Source: HTCC2207 sp002685195 (GTDB taxonomy: Bacteria > Pseudomonadota > Gammaproteobacteria > Pseudomonadales > Porticoccaceae). Taken from it: 64,000 bases of DNA. The notes beneath the pieces were generated by a model. The model saw only the letters and a program-made list of their open reading frames with translations. It had not been told where the DNA came from and ran no database searches. Made by a program: the position numbers and the translations under genes. Location: assembly GCA_051201675.1 (NCBI GenBank), contig CP179212.1, positions 1,054,001 to 1,118,000 of the forward strand, given 5' to 3'. Each line of letters opens with the position of its first letter. The stretch's first letter is position 1. Of this stretch, positions 51,445 to 60,740 are shown in pieces.

Positions 51445-52953
51445 ATGTCATTTAACGATCTGGGCCTATCTGCGCCTTTATTAAAAGCTATTGCGAATCA
51501 AGGCTATGAAACACCATCACCCATTCAAGAAAAAGCAATTCCTGCCGTTTTAGATGGCCGCGATGTAATGGCCGCGGCGCAAACAGGTACCGGCAAAACA
51601 GCAGGGTTTACACTGCCCATTTTACAACGACTTTCAGTCGGCCGTCGTGCCCAAGCAAACCAAGCGCGAGCTCTTATACTGACGCCAACAAGAGAGCTTG
51701 CAGCTCAAGTTGGTGAAAGTGTGCGAGAGTACGGAAAGCATATGTCACTCACATCAACAGTTGTGTTTGGCGGAGTCAAAATTAACCCCCAGATGATGAA
51801 ATTGCGCCGAGGCGTTGATGTGCTTGTAGCAACTCCGGGCCGTTTGATGGACCTACATAGTCAGAATGCAGTCAAGTTTGATCATCTTGAGGTGCTTGTT
51901 TTAGATGAGGCTGATCGCATGCTGGATATGGGCTTTATTCGAGATATTACTCGGATTATTGCGTTGTTGCCCAAGCGACGTCAAAATCTCATGTTTTCCG
52001 CAACCTTCAGTGATGATATTCGTAAGTTAGCCAACGGATTAGTCCGAAATCCTATTGAAATTTCAGTGAGTCCTAGAAATGCGGCGGCACCGACTGTTAG
52101 TCAGTGGATTTACACCGTCGACAAAAAGCAAAAGGCGCCTTTGTTAACGAGGCTTATTAAAGATGGAGATTGGAGCCAAGCATTGGTTTTCACCAAGACT
52201 AAGCACGGTGCTAATAAGTTGACTAAACATCTTGAGGGGCAAGGTATTGTTGCGGCGGCTATTCATGGAAACAAGAGCCAAGGAGCACGAACTCGTGCAT
52301 TAGCAGACTTTAAGGCCGGTGAGATTCGCATATTGGTAGCCACGGATATTGCAGCCAGGGGATTAGATATTGAGCAACTCCCACAGGTTGTTAATTTCGA
52401 TTTGCCAAATGTATCTGAGGACTATGTACATCGGATCGGCCGAACGGGTCGTGCTGGTTTAACAGGAGAAGCGATCTCACTGGTCAGTGCGGATGAGGTA
52501 GATTTGCTCTCCGGAATTGAGCGTTTAATTCAAAAAGTACTTCCGCGCAAAGAGCTAGAGGGATTCGAGCCCGATCAAGTGGTCAAGGAAACAACTTTAA
52601 ATCGACCTGTACGTGCAAAAAAGCCACGAAAGCCCCTGAAAAGCCAAACTAACGAGAGCAGTAACTCTAGGCACAACAACAGTTCTACCAACAGTAAACG
52701 TCGCTCTGAATACGGTCAAGGTCCTCAGCCGGGGAAAAAAGCCAAGAGTGGTGGCCGCAATCAAACCTCGAAGCCACGTCATAGCTCGGGCTCTTCATCT
52801 AGCCAAAATACGGAGAATAATGAAAGAAATCCTTCAGGTAAAAGTTTTTCTCCCTATGGCAATGCGCGTAAAGCCGAGAATGCGGGCTCAGGTCGAAGAC
52901 GCCCATCTGGGGGCAATTCAAATCGCGGATCAGGTCGAAGCCGAAGCAAGTAG
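51445..52953 (+). CDS. DEAD-box RNA helicase, RhlE-like
   Basis: 502 aa. All motifs are visible: AAQTGTGKTAGFTLP (I), PTRELAAQV (Ia), TPGRLMDL (Ib), VLDEADRMLD (II), MFSATF (III), VLVATDIAARGLDI and HRIGRTGRAG (V-VI). The end, from about residue 395, is a low-complexity basic tail rich in Ser, Asn, Arg and Lys, typical of RhlE and useful for RNA binding. RhlE proteins unwind RNA in ribosome assembly and mRNA decay, especially in the cold. The frame begins at ATG 51421, but family members start with MSFxxLGL, here at 51445. Confidence 0.94.
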   Translation: MSFNDLGLSAPLLKAIANQGYETPSPIQEKAIPAVLDGRDVMAAAQTGTGKTAGFTLPILQRLSVGRRAQANQARALILTPTRELAAQVGESVREYGKHMSLTSTVVFGGVKINPQMMKLRRGVDVLVATPGRLMDLHSQNAVKFDHLEVLVLDEADRMLDMGFIRDITRIIALLPKRRQNLMFSATFSDDIRKLANGLVRNPIEISVSPRNAAAPTVSQWIYTVDKKQKAPLLTRLIKDGDWSQALVFTKTKHGANKLTKHLEGQGIVAAAIHGNKSQGARTRALADFKAGEIRILVATDIAARGLDIEQLPQVVNFDLPNVSEDYVHRIGRTGRAGLTGEAISLVSADEVDLLSGIERLIQKVLPRKELEGFEPDQVVKETTLNRPVRAKKPRKPLKSQTNESSNSRHNNSSTNSKRRSEYGQGPQPGKKAKSGGRNQTSKPRHSSGSSSSQNTENNERNPSGKSFSPYGNARKAENAGSGRRRPSGGNSNRGSGRSRSK

Positions 52954-53000
52954 TCGTTATAGCGATTTAGTTTTTAGTTAATATCAAGAGTAAAGAATTA

Positions 53001-54566
53001 ATGTTTGAGATCCACTTCAATAAAGTAGCAACCTTCAAAAATGACATACTTTCCGGCCTGACGGTCGCCCTAGCGCTGGTGCCTGAGGCGGTTGCCTTTG
53101 CCTTCGTTGCGGGAGTTGACCCGCTAGTAGGGCTCTATGCCGCTTTTATGGTAGGCCTCATTACCGCGTGTATTGGCGGACGACCCGGCATGATTAGTGG
53201 TGCCACCGGGGCTTTAGCTGTGGTCATGGTGTCTCTAGTTGCCGATCATGGTGTAGAGTACCTATTCATCACCGTGGTCTTGATGGGTATCCTTCAGATT
53301 ACTGCAGGGGTGCTTAAATTAGGTAAGTTTATTCGTATGGTGCCTTACCCGGTGATGTTGGGTTTTGTGAATGGGTTAGCCATTGTGATTTTTCTCGCTC
53401 AGTTGGGACAATTTGGTCAACCTGGAGAGCCCGGCTGGTTAAGTGGTACATTTATGGAGGGCAGTATTGTTGATGTGGCCTGGCTACAGGGGCAAGAGCT
53501 CTACATGCTGGTGAGTTTGGTCTTGGTGACAATGATCATTATCCACTCATTACCAAGGTTTACCACGGCGATACCGTCCTCACTGGTGGCTATTGCCGTG
53601 GTGACAGGTCTAGTGCTGGGTCTTGATCTAAACACCAAGGTAGTCGGAGATGTTGCGTCCATCAGTGGTGGACTGCCCAGTTTTCATATTCCAGTGGTTC
53701 CATTCACCATGGAAACCTTTTGGATTGTGTTGCCTTATGCCATTATTCTGGCTGCGATCGGTTTAATTGAATCTCTACTAACCCTGCGACTGATTGACGA
53801 AATTACTGAGACTCGGGGGCGTGGCAATAGAGAGTGTATTGGTCAGGGTCTTGCTAATACTGTAACTGGCTTCTTTGGCGGTATGGGCGGTTGCGCCATG
53901 ATTGGACAAAGTATGATTAATGTGAATTCTGGTGGCCGTGGACGTATGTCCGGAATCAGTGCTGCTATTTTTTTGCTGATATTTATATTAGTCGCTTCAC
54001 CTATTATTGAGCAGATCCCTCTGGCTGCGCTTATCGGCGTGATGTTTATTGTGGTGATAGGAACATTTGAATGGTCTAGCTTCCGTATCGTTGGAAAGGT
54101 GCCTCGCAGTGATGCTCTGATTTTAGTGGTTGTGTCTGGAGTGACTGTGGCAACTGATCTTGCGGTTGCAGTGGTAGTTGGTGTTATTATTTCAGCCTTA
54201 GTGTTTGCCTGGGAACATGCTAAATATATCCGTGTTGAATCTCGAGAAGATCACAAGGGTTCAACGGTGTACGCGGTGACAGGCCCTCTGTTTTTCGGAT
54301 CTGTGACTTCATTTTTGGACCGCTTTGATCCCAAGCAAGATAATGATGATGTTGTCATTGATTTTGCTCGTTCTCGTGTTGCCGATCACTCTGGTCTTGA
54401 TGCGATAGACACGCTTGCCGAAAGGTATGAAAATGCTGGAAAGACTCTACATTTGGTTCATTTAAGTGAAGAGTGTCGTAAGCTTTTAAAGAAAGCGGGG
54501 AACCTAGTGGAAGTAAACGTTATCGAAGACCCCAAGTATTTTGTTGCAGAAGATAGCTTAGCCTGA
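53001..54566 (+). CDS. SulP-family inorganic anion transporter
   Basis: 521 aa. About 10-12 membrane helices begin with NDILSGLTVALALVPEAVAFAFVAGVDPLVGLYAAF, the SulP/SLC26 signature, with GRPGMISGATGALAVVM following. The last ~110 residues are a cytoplasmic STAS domain (YAVTGPLFFGSV; VVIDFARSRVADHSGLDAI). SulP proteins import sulfate, bicarbonate or other anions with sodium or protons; the substrate is not readable. GTAAAGAATTA precedes the ATG. Confidence 0.93.
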   Translation: MFEIHFNKVATFKNDILSGLTVALALVPEAVAFAFVAGVDPLVGLYAAFMVGLITACIGGRPGMISGATGALAVVMVSLVADHGVEYLFITVVLMGILQITAGVLKLGKFIRMVPYPVMLGFVNGLAIVIFLAQLGQFGQPGEPGWLSGTFMEGSIVDVAWLQGQELYMLVSLVLVTMIIIHSLPRFTTAIPSSLVAIAVVTGLVLGLDLNTKVVGDVASISGGLPSFHIPVVPFTMETFWIVLPYAIILAAIGLIESLLTLRLIDEITETRGRGNRECIGQGLANTVTGFFGGMGGCAMIGQSMINVNSGGRGRMSGISAAIFLLIFILVASPIIEQIPLAALIGVMFIVVIGTFEWSSFRIVGKVPRSDALILVVVSGVTVATDLAVAVVVGVIISALVFAWEHAKYIRVESREDHKGSTVYAVTGPLFFGSVTSFLDRFDPKQDNDDVVIDFARSRVADHSGLDAIDTLAERYENAGKTLHLVHLSEECRKLLKKAGNLVEVNVIEDPKYFVAEDSLA

Positions 54567-54585
54567 AGAATTGGAGCTCAATGTC

Positions 54586-55104
54586 ATGAACTTAAGACGC
54601 GCCATATTTAAACCTATGCTTAAGCTGGCTATGGAGCGAACAGGTCATGTCGCTGCACTAGGGTTTGAAGTGACTAAAGTACGGCGTGGTGAAGTTGAGA
54701 TGACTTTTCCATATAAGCCTGAAGTGGTAGGCAACCCGATCACAGGGGTTATCCATGGTGGTGTTATTGTGAGTCTACTAGATACCTGCTGTGGAACTGC
54801 AGCGATGACTATGCTTGACCGACCTGCAGTGACACCTACCATGGATCTGCGGCTTGATTATATGCATCCAGCAGAGCCCTATGAGCCAGTTTACGTGTCC
54901 GCTAAGGTGTATCGAAATACCTCCAATGTTTTGTTCTGTCGCGGTTCTGCATGGCAGGGTGACCCTGAAAACCCTATCGCTCATTGTGTAGCGACTTTTA
55001 TGAAGGTAGATTCTCCTGATATCTCAGTGGCTAGTGCATTGCGCCGCCGTCTGCGGCGCCTAGTCCGGGGCGTGGGCACTAAAAGTAATGAGGTGAGCCG
55101 TTGA
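54586..55104 (+). CDS. PaaI-type hotdog thioesterase
   Basis: 172 aa. NPITGVIHGGVIVSLLDTCCGTAAM is the hotdog-fold central helix with the catalytic Asp typical of PaaI-like acyl-CoA thioesterases (HGG...LD), and TPTMDLRLDYMHPAEPYEPVYVSAKVYR gives the sheet. It should hydrolyse an acyl-CoA. ATG 54586 is preferred to TTG 54571, which starts three bases after the transporter stop. Its end overlaps the next hotdog gene by four bases. Confidence 0.85.
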   Translation: MNLRRAIFKPMLKLAMERTGHVAALGFEVTKVRRGEVEMTFPYKPEVVGNPITGVIHGGVIVSLLDTCCGTAAMTMLDRPAVTPTMDLRLDYMHPAEPYEPVYVSAKVYRNTSNVLFCRGSAWQGDPENPIAHCVATFMKVDSPDISVASALRRRLRRLVRGVGTKSNEVSR

Positions 55105-55547
55105 CTGATACTGCTCAACTCATCCAGACTAGCTTGACGGCTGCTAAAAATGCATCAAATCCCCAAGCTATGTTGGATTTAATTCCCTACAGTACCTTTA
55201 TTGGGGCTCAGGCAAAGATTGAGAATGATGAGGTTTTGTACTGGCTTGAACGACGCTCATCTAATATCGGTAACCCTTCTTTGCCTGCGATTCATGGTGG
55301 TGTCATCGGCGGTTTTCTTGAGTTATCCGCCTCTATTGAGATTCTTTATGAGCTAGATGTAAATTTGATCCCAAAGGTCGTTGATTTTTCCCTAGACTAT
55401 CTGCGCCCAGGTCGATACAAGACGATTTATGCCAACTGCACAGTACTGCGGCAGGGCAGTAAACTAGTCAATGTGACAGCTACTGCATGGCAAGATGATA
55501 TTGGACGACCTATTGCCACCGCACGGTGCCATTTTTTACTGACCTAA
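55101..55547 (+). CDS. Second hotdog-fold thioesterase-like protein
   Basis: 148 aa. IHGGVIGGFLELSASIEILYELD is the hotdog helix with HGG, here with Glu where the partner has Asp, and FSLDYLRPGRYKTIYANCTVLRQGSKLVNV the sheet. The TTG start at 55101 overlaps the stop of the previous gene in TTGA, with AGGTGA nine bases upstream, so it is translationally coupled. Two unlike subunits made together suggest a heteromeric thioesterase. Confidence 0.82.
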   Translation: MTDTAQLIQTSLTAAKNASNPQAMLDLIPYSTFIGAQAKIENDEVLYWLERRSSNIGNPSLPAIHGGVIGGFLELSASIEILYELDVNLIPKVVDFSLDYLRPGRYKTIYANCTVLRQGSKLVNVTATAWQDDIGRPIATARCHFLLT

Positions 55548-55646
55548 AGCCTTGAAATTTTAGGCTATGCCCCCATCTGTTTAGACACACAGGCGAGTAG
55601 TCGCTAATATTTTTTGCCGTTGTAACCACTAGGAGATATACCAACA

Positions 55647-57596
55647 ATGACAGCCAAAGCAAAAACTGGTGCCGAGACGTTAGGCTTTCAAACAGAAGCA
55701 AAGCAACTTCTGCATTTAATGATTCACTCGTTATACTCGAATAAAGAGATCTTTCTTAGGGAATTAATTTCTAACTCCTCAGATGCGACTGACAAGCTTC
55801 GTTTTGAAGCCCTTGAAGATTCTAAGTTGTACGAAGATGATGGAGATCTGCGAATTCGCATTGGTGTTGATGAGGAAGCGAAAACCATTACCATCACTGA
55901 CAACGGCATTGGTATGTCCAGAGATGAGGTGATTGCCAACTTAGGTACCATTGCTCGGTCGGGGACTGCAGACTTTCTTAAGAATTTAACCGGAGATCAA
56001 CAGCAAGACTCTCAATTAATAGGCCAGTTTGGTGTGGGTTTCTATTCCTCATTTATCGTTGCCGAAAAAGTGGTTGTTGAAACTCGCCGGGCAGGGGGTA
56101 AGGCAACAGATGCAGTTCGCTGGACCTGTGAAGGTGAAGCAGATTATCAGATCGAAAAGATCAAGCGGAAAGAGCGCGGCACAACAATCACTATGCATCT
56201 GAAAGCAGACGAGTCTGAATTTGCCAATGACTGGCGCTTGCGTAGCATCGTTAAGAAGTATTCTGATCATATCGCCATTCCAGTGGAAATGTTGAAGCCA
56301 GACATGCCCCCAATGCCCGGTAGTGAAGCCGATGAGGCAGGTGAAGAAGAAACAGTTGTTAATATCCCTGAATGGGAAGCTGTGAATGATGCAAAGGCAC
56401 TTTGGACTCGTTCCAGAAGCGAAGTTAGTGATGATGAATACAAAGAGTTTTACAGACATGTGTCGAGTGATTTCGCAGAGCCCCTTACTTGGAGTCATAA
56501 TCGGGTAGAGGGCAAACAAGAATACACGAGTTTGCTATATATCCCTGGTATGGCGCCCATGGATCTCTATCAGCGTGAGGCGGTTCGCGGCATCAAGCTG
56601 TACATCAAGCGCACCTTTATTATGGATGATGCAGAACAATTTATGCCGATGTACTTGAGGTTTGTTAAGGGCGTACTAGATAGCGCTGATCTCCCGTTGA
56701 ACGTTTCTAGGGAGATACTGCAAAAGACTCCTATGGTTGACAGTATTAGAGCGGCATTAACCAAGCGTACTCTTGATATGCTAAATAAGCTGGCTACCAG
56801 TGAGCCAGAAAAGTACGCTACTTTTTGGTCTCAGTTTGGTGCGGTTTTAAAGGAAGGTCCCAGTGAGGATCACACCAACCGGGAAAAAATTGCAAAGCTA
56901 TTTCGCTTTGCCAGTTCTTCGGTTGATGGTGCTGAGCCTACGGTCAGCCTTGCTGATTACATTGAGCGTATGAAGGAAGGGCAAGATAAGATTTATTATG
57001 TCACTGGGGATAGCTATTCAGTGATCAACAACAGCCCATACTTAGAAGTATTTCGAAAGCATGGTGTCGAAGTGTTGCTAATGTCAGATCGCATAGATGA
57101 GTGGATGATGGGCTATCTCACCGAGTTTGATGGTAAATCTTTCCAGGATGTTGCCCGCGGTGAGCTAGATCTGAGCAAAATCACCGGAGAGACTTCTGAA
57201 TCAGATGCTGATGATAAAGAGTCAAAGGCTGATAGTGATGAGCACAGTGAAACGGTCTCCAGAATTAAGACCTTGTTAGGTGAAAAGGTGGAAGAGGTTC
57301 GATCTACAACTCGCTTAACTGATTCTCCAGCGTGTCTCGTAGTGGGAGATAACGACATGGGTGAGCAGATGCGAAAGATCATGGAGGCGGCAGGACAGGC
57401 TGTTCCGGAATCAAAGCCCATACTTGAAGTTAATATGAATCATCCGTTGGTTAGTAAACTAAGTGGAGAGACTAACGAAGAGAATGCCACCATTCTGGCC
57501 AAAGTCTTATTTGACCAAGCAGCTTTATCCGCGGGTAGACCATTAGAAAATCCCGCTCAGTTTGTTCAAGAGCTCAACAAACTGATGTTTAGTTAA
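55647..57596 (+). CDS. htpG: Hsp90-family chaperone HtpG
   Basis: 649 aa, slightly longer than the E. coli protein (624). The N-terminal ATPase has ELISNSSDATDKLRFEAL, ITDNGIGMSRDEV and GQFGVGFYSSFIV. Short charged insertions (for example the ETSESDADDKESKADSDEHS stretch near 515) account for extra length. It helps folding of client proteins under stress. AGGAGATATACC is an excellent ribosome binding site. A terminator follows. No heat-shock promoter was identified with confidence. Confidence 0.97.
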   Translation: MTAKAKTGAETLGFQTEAKQLLHLMIHSLYSNKEIFLRELISNSSDATDKLRFEALEDSKLYEDDGDLRIRIGVDEEAKTITITDNGIGMSRDEVIANLGTIARSGTADFLKNLTGDQQQDSQLIGQFGVGFYSSFIVAEKVVVETRRAGGKATDAVRWTCEGEADYQIEKIKRKERGTTITMHLKADESEFANDWRLRSIVKKYSDHIAIPVEMLKPDMPPMPGSEADEAGEEETVVNIPEWEAVNDAKALWTRSRSEVSDDEYKEFYRHVSSDFAEPLTWSHNRVEGKQEYTSLLYIPGMAPMDLYQREAVRGIKLYIKRTFIMDDAEQFMPMYLRFVKGVLDSADLPLNVSREILQKTPMVDSIRAALTKRTLDMLNKLATSEPEKYATFWSQFGAVLKEGPSEDHTNREKIAKLFRFASSSVDGAEPTVSLADYIERMKEGQDKIYYVTGDSYSVINNSPYLEVFRKHGVEVLLMSDRIDEWMMGYLTEFDGKSFQDVARGELDLSKITGETSESDADDKESKADSDEHSETVSRIKTLLGEKVEEVRSTTRLTDSPACLVVGDNDMGEQMRKIMEAAGQAVPESKPILEVNMNHPLVSKLSGETNEENATILAKVLFDQAALSAGRPLENPAQFVQELNKLMFS

Positions 57597-57613
57597 ACCC
57601 TTAAGTTCCTCCT

Positions 57614-57643
57614 GTAGCGCCCATTTGGGCGCTACTTCGTTTT
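57614..57643 (+). terminator. Rho-independent terminator after htpG
   Basis: GTAGCGCCC-ATTT-GGGCGCTAC forms a perfect nine-base-pair stem and is followed by TTCGTTTT. It lies 17 bases behind the htpG stop codon. Confidence 0.85.
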
Positions 57644-57647
57644 ACGG

Positions 57648-57676
57648 CTGACAGTTGCCAAGGCAATACCTATAAT
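57648..57676 (+). promoter_or_regulatory. Sigma-70 promoter of the gpsA operon
   Basis: -35 CTGACA (57648-57653), 17-base spacer and a consensus TATAAT -10 box (57671-57676), placed between the htpG terminator and the GTG start of gpsA at 57712. This gives a short leader of about 30 bases. Confidence 0.75.
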
Positions 57677-57711
57677 GGTCAATAGAGATGGCGTTATGAA
57701 CAGAGGTTTAT

Positions 57712-58743
57712 GTGGGAAATAGCATTAATCACAAGGTGGCAGTGCTTGGTGGCGGCAGTTTTGGCACGGTCATCGCCAATATTATCGCAGCCAACGGACA
57801 TGCTGTGTCACTATGGGTGCGCAACGACGTTTTGGCCGATGAGATTAATGCATCCGGGCAAAATGCGGCGTATCTACCCGGTTATAAACTAGATTCGAAC
57901 GTAACTGTGAGTGCCGATCTAGAGGGATCAGTCCAAGATTGTGGCTGCGTAATTTTTGCAGTCCCAAGTAGTGCATTTAGGCAAATCGCTCGTCAAATCT
58001 CAGGATATTTAAAAAAAGGTACCACCGTCATTAGCACGGCTAAAGGGATTGAGAACGCTACTTTCCTTCTACCGAGCCAAGTGTTACAGGAAGAGCTTTC
58101 TCAGTGTGAGATCGGCGTCATCAGTGGGCCCAATATAGCCAAAGAAATAGCTGATGGCCAAATAACAGCCACGGTTGTTGCCAGTGTCAATGACGCATTT
58201 TGTAGTCAGGTTCAAGAGCTGTTGGTTTCCTCTAATTTTCGCGTGTACACCAATCACGATCAGTTTGGCGTTGAACTTGCTGGAGCCTTGAAAAACATTT
58301 ATGCAATTGTGTCGGGTATAACCGATGCCATTGGGGCCGGGCAGAATACTAAGAGTGTTGTTCTGACCAGAAGCTTGGCTGAAATGAATCGTTTTGCCAG
58401 TGAATTGGGCGCTAATCCTATGACGTTTTTGGGTTTAAGCGGTATCGGTGATCTTTACGTCACATGCACATCACCTTTAAGTCGTAACTTTCGAGTTGGA
58501 GTAGCAATTGGTCAAGGTAGGACCCTTGAGCAAGCAATTGAAGATGTTGGGCAAGTCGCTGAGGGCATCAATACAACGAAACTAGTAAAAGAAAAAGCGG
58601 ATGAATTAGGTGTTTACATGCCCCTAGCATCCGCTTTGTATGCTACATTATTTGAAGAGCGACCTATCAAAGAGTCGTTGAGCGCAATGATGTTATCGGA
58701 ACAAAATATGGATGTGGACTTTATGGTGAAATCAAATGACTGA
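57712..58743 (+). CDS. gpsA: NAD(P)-dependent glycerol-3-phosphate dehydrogenase
   Basis: 343 aa. It makes sn-glycerol 3-phosphate from dihydroxyacetone phosphate for phospholipid synthesis. VAVLGGGSFGTVIANIIAANGH is the Rossmann motif, VISTAKGIE and GVISGPNIAKEIADG (normally GPSFA) the substrate region, with the catalytic Lys in LAGALKNIYAIVSGI, then GLSGIGDLYVTCTSPLSRNF. The start is GTG, five bases after AGAGG. It overlaps the DUF4389 gene by eight bases. Confidence 0.95.
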   Translation: MGNSINHKVAVLGGGSFGTVIANIIAANGHAVSLWVRNDVLADEINASGQNAAYLPGYKLDSNVTVSADLEGSVQDCGCVIFAVPSSAFRQIARQISGYLKKGTTVISTAKGIENATFLLPSQVLQEELSQCEIGVISGPNIAKEIADGQITATVVASVNDAFCSQVQELLVSSNFRVYTNHDQFGVELAGALKNIYAIVSGITDAIGAGQNTKSVVLTRSLAEMNRFASELGANPMTFLGLSGIGDLYVTCTSPLSRNFRVGVAIGQGRTLEQAIEDVGQVAEGINTTKLVKEKADELGVYMPLASALYATLFEERPIKESLSAMMLSEQNMDVDFMVKSND

Positions 58744-59173
58744 TAGTAAAACAAACGTGAAAAAACAAAGTACTTGGATAAGACTAGCCTATATGGTGCT
58801 GTTTGGGGTCTTTTTAATACCGCTGGGACGATTTGTTCTAGGCTTTATTATTATTGGCCAGTTCTTAGTGGTGTTGGTTAAGGGTAGAGATAATGACAAC
58901 CTGCGAAATTTAGGGCAGGCTCTCGGCGAATGGATATATCGAGGAATACTTTTTTTGACCTTCAATACTGAGGTGAAACCTTTTCCTTTCGAGGAATGGC
59001 CTGTGATGGAGCCTTCATCCGGTTATTCTGCTGATTCAGAGGCAGATCAAGCAGAAGATGCTGATATTGTCGAAACAGAAGTTGTTGCAGATGATGATAG
59101 TAATATACCCACGTTTGTCGCTAGCGAAGAAGCCGAGCAGAGTGATGGGGACGAGCCGGGAAAAGATAAATAG
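58736..59173 (+). CDS. DUF4389 membrane protein
   Basis: 145 aa. The first ~70 residues hold two helices (LAYMVLFGVFLIPLGRFVLGFIII and a helix around RGILFLTF), with the conserved GQFLVVLVKGRDNDNLRNLGQALGEWIYR between them, the DUF4389 pattern. The tail from ~95 is acidic and disordered (SADSEADQAEDADIVETEV). Function unknown. It overlaps gpsA and is followed by sixA, a gene order I recall from other gammaproteobacteria. Confidence 0.82.
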   Translation: MTDSKTNVKKQSTWIRLAYMVLFGVFLIPLGRFVLGFIIIGQFLVVLVKGRDNDNLRNLGQALGEWIYRGILFLTFNTEVKPFPFEEWPVMEPSSGYSADSEADQAEDADIVETEVVADDDSNIPTFVASEEAEQSDGDEPGKDK

Positions 59174-59216
59174 GTTACTGGCCTAACCTTGACCAAGCAA
59201 CTTTGGTGGCTTTGAT

Positions 59217-59675
59217 TTGGATCTTTTTATTATTCGACATGGAGATACGATCGATAGTTACCCTGATAGTCACCGCAAGCTTTCAGGTTTGGGTAAGAGT
59301 CAGGTAGCATCTGCCGGCGCAGCGCATTCAAATATCATGGCAGAGATAGAAGTTGTGTTTAGTAGTCCTTATTTGAGGGCTACTCAAACCGCAGATTTGT
59401 TTTTAGGACAGCTGTCTGAAAAAAATTCTCTTGAAATTAATCGGTTTGATGATTTAATGCCGCTCGGAGACAAAATGTCTGTTGTATCTCTACTGCAAAA
59501 ACAACATAGCCGAGTTGTCCTATTGGTAGCTCACATGCCCATCTTGGGTAAGCTAATTGATTATTTAACTGGTGAGCAAGGAACCCACTTGGGTACTGCT
59601 AGTTTAGCCTCACTCTCAATGGACTTTCCTGGAAGGGAGATGGCCACACTTAACTGGATACACAATGCCGATTGA
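59217..59675 (+). CDS. sixA: SixA-type phosphohistidine phosphatase
   Basis: 152 aa. LFIIRHGDT is the catalytic RHG motif of the histidine phosphatase superfamily; SSPYLRATQTADL holds the second Arg, and LLVAHMPILGKLIDYL the second His. Small size and lack of extra domains fit SixA, which removes phosphate from histidine phosphotransfer domains (and in E. coli acts on the nitrogen PTS). The start is TTG at 59217. It overlaps the next gene by 11 bases. Confidence 0.88.
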   Translation: MDLFIIRHGDTIDSYPDSHRKLSGLGKSQVASAGAAHSNIMAEIEVVFSSPYLRATQTADLFLGQLSEKNSLEINRFDDLMPLGDKMSVVSLLQKQHSRVVLLVAHMPILGKLIDYLTGEQGTHLGTASLASLSMDFPGREMATLNWIHNAD

Positions 59676-60522
59676 ATTTATTAGAGAGCGAAATTTCGAA
59701 GTAAATGGTTTGACCTTAACAGCAAAAGAGTGGGGTCGATCTGGTTCCATACCTGTTATTGCGCTGCATGGTTGGTTGGACAATGCGGCCACCTATGACC
59801 GAATGCTCCCCTTCATGGAAAATCTCCACGTAATTGCCCTTGATCTTGCAGGTCATGGGCGCAGTAGCCATCGATCAATGGACTCCAGTTATGATATCTG
59901 GATTGATATTGGGGAAGTCATAGCTGTTGCTGATCAAATGGGTTGGGAGCGCTTTGCTCTTTTAGGGCATTCCCGTGGGGCTATTATCTCGGGTCTTATC
60001 GCAGGTACATTTCCTGATCGTATAACTCAAGTTGCACTCATTGATGGTTATGTTCCTATGCCGCACGATGCGGACAACGCAGCCAAGCAGGTAATGAAAG
60101 CAATCCGTGAGAACAAACGTTTTGGGGGCGCCTCACCTACGCACTTTCCTGACTTTGACAGAGCCATCCAAGCCAGAGTCAATGGGTTTGTTCCATTGCA
60201 GCTAGAGGCCGCCACGCTGCTGGCTAATCGTGGTGTTGCTGAAGGGCCTAGAGGCTACTATTGGGCTAATGATCAGCGCTTAAAAGCGGCATCTTTTGTT
60301 AAGTTCTCTAAGGAGCATCTAGAGGGCTTCTTCACAGCTATCATCGCCAGAGTCCTACTAATTCAAGCTGAGAATAGTGCGTTTTCGCCCGATCGACAGC
60401 AGAGTGAGTTGTTTGGCTGGGTTCCTCATATGCAAATCCAAAAAATGCCAGGTTCTCATCATTTGCATTTGGAAGATGAAGCGGAACAGGTGGCCAAAAC
60501 AATTCAAGAGTTTTTTGTATAG
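59665..60522 (+). CDS. Alpha/beta hydrolase
   Basis: 285 aa. ALHGWLDNAATYDRMLPFM is the oxyanion block, DLAGHGRSSHRS the next turn, LLGHSRGAIISG the nucleophile elbow (Ser in GHSRG), with acid Asp in the ENSAFSPDR region and His in MPGSHHLHLEDE. The GWLDNAATYDRM and GHSRGA wording matches SERHL/MEST-like esterases. Cytosolic, substrate unknown. It is the last gene of the gpsA operon by overlap. Confidence 0.87.
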   Translation: MPIEFIRERNFEVNGLTLTAKEWGRSGSIPVIALHGWLDNAATYDRMLPFMENLHVIALDLAGHGRSSHRSMDSSYDIWIDIGEVIAVADQMGWERFALLGHSRGAIISGLIAGTFPDRITQVALIDGYVPMPHDADNAAKQVMKAIRENKRFGGASPTHFPDFDRAIQARVNGFVPLQLEAATLLANRGVAEGPRGYYWANDQRLKAASFVKFSKEHLEGFFTAIIARVLLIQAENSAFSPDRQQSELFGWVPHMQIQKMPGSHHLHLEDEAEQVAKTIQEFFV

Positions 60523-60699
60523 GACATTTGCCGAAATAAGTTAGGTGTGGCATGGCTTATTAGTTTGACTCTAGGTCAGCGGTTATCTTGGGGTGTCTTG
60601 AATCTATAGCCCGTGCACAGGAGACCATCAGTCTACTTGGACCACAATCATACCAATGGTTACTCTAAAGTAATGTGCCACCTTTGAGGCTTGCAGGCA

Positions 60700-60724
60700 C
60701 CCCGCCAAGTCGTTGCAGGCGGGG
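60700..60724. terminator. GC-rich hairpin between convergent genes, possible terminator
   Basis: CCCCGCC and GGCGGGG pair around an 11-base loop, in the 218-base gap between the alpha/beta hydrolase gene and folE. No T run follows on either strand, so it is only a possible terminator. The rest of this gap shows nothing. Confidence 0.35.
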
Positions 60725-60740
60725 AGGGTTAATTAGATAA

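Noticed and set aside
56049..56519. 156-aa minus-strand ORF inside htpG
   Set aside because: Antisense shadow of a conserved htpG region, no ribosome binding site or domain.
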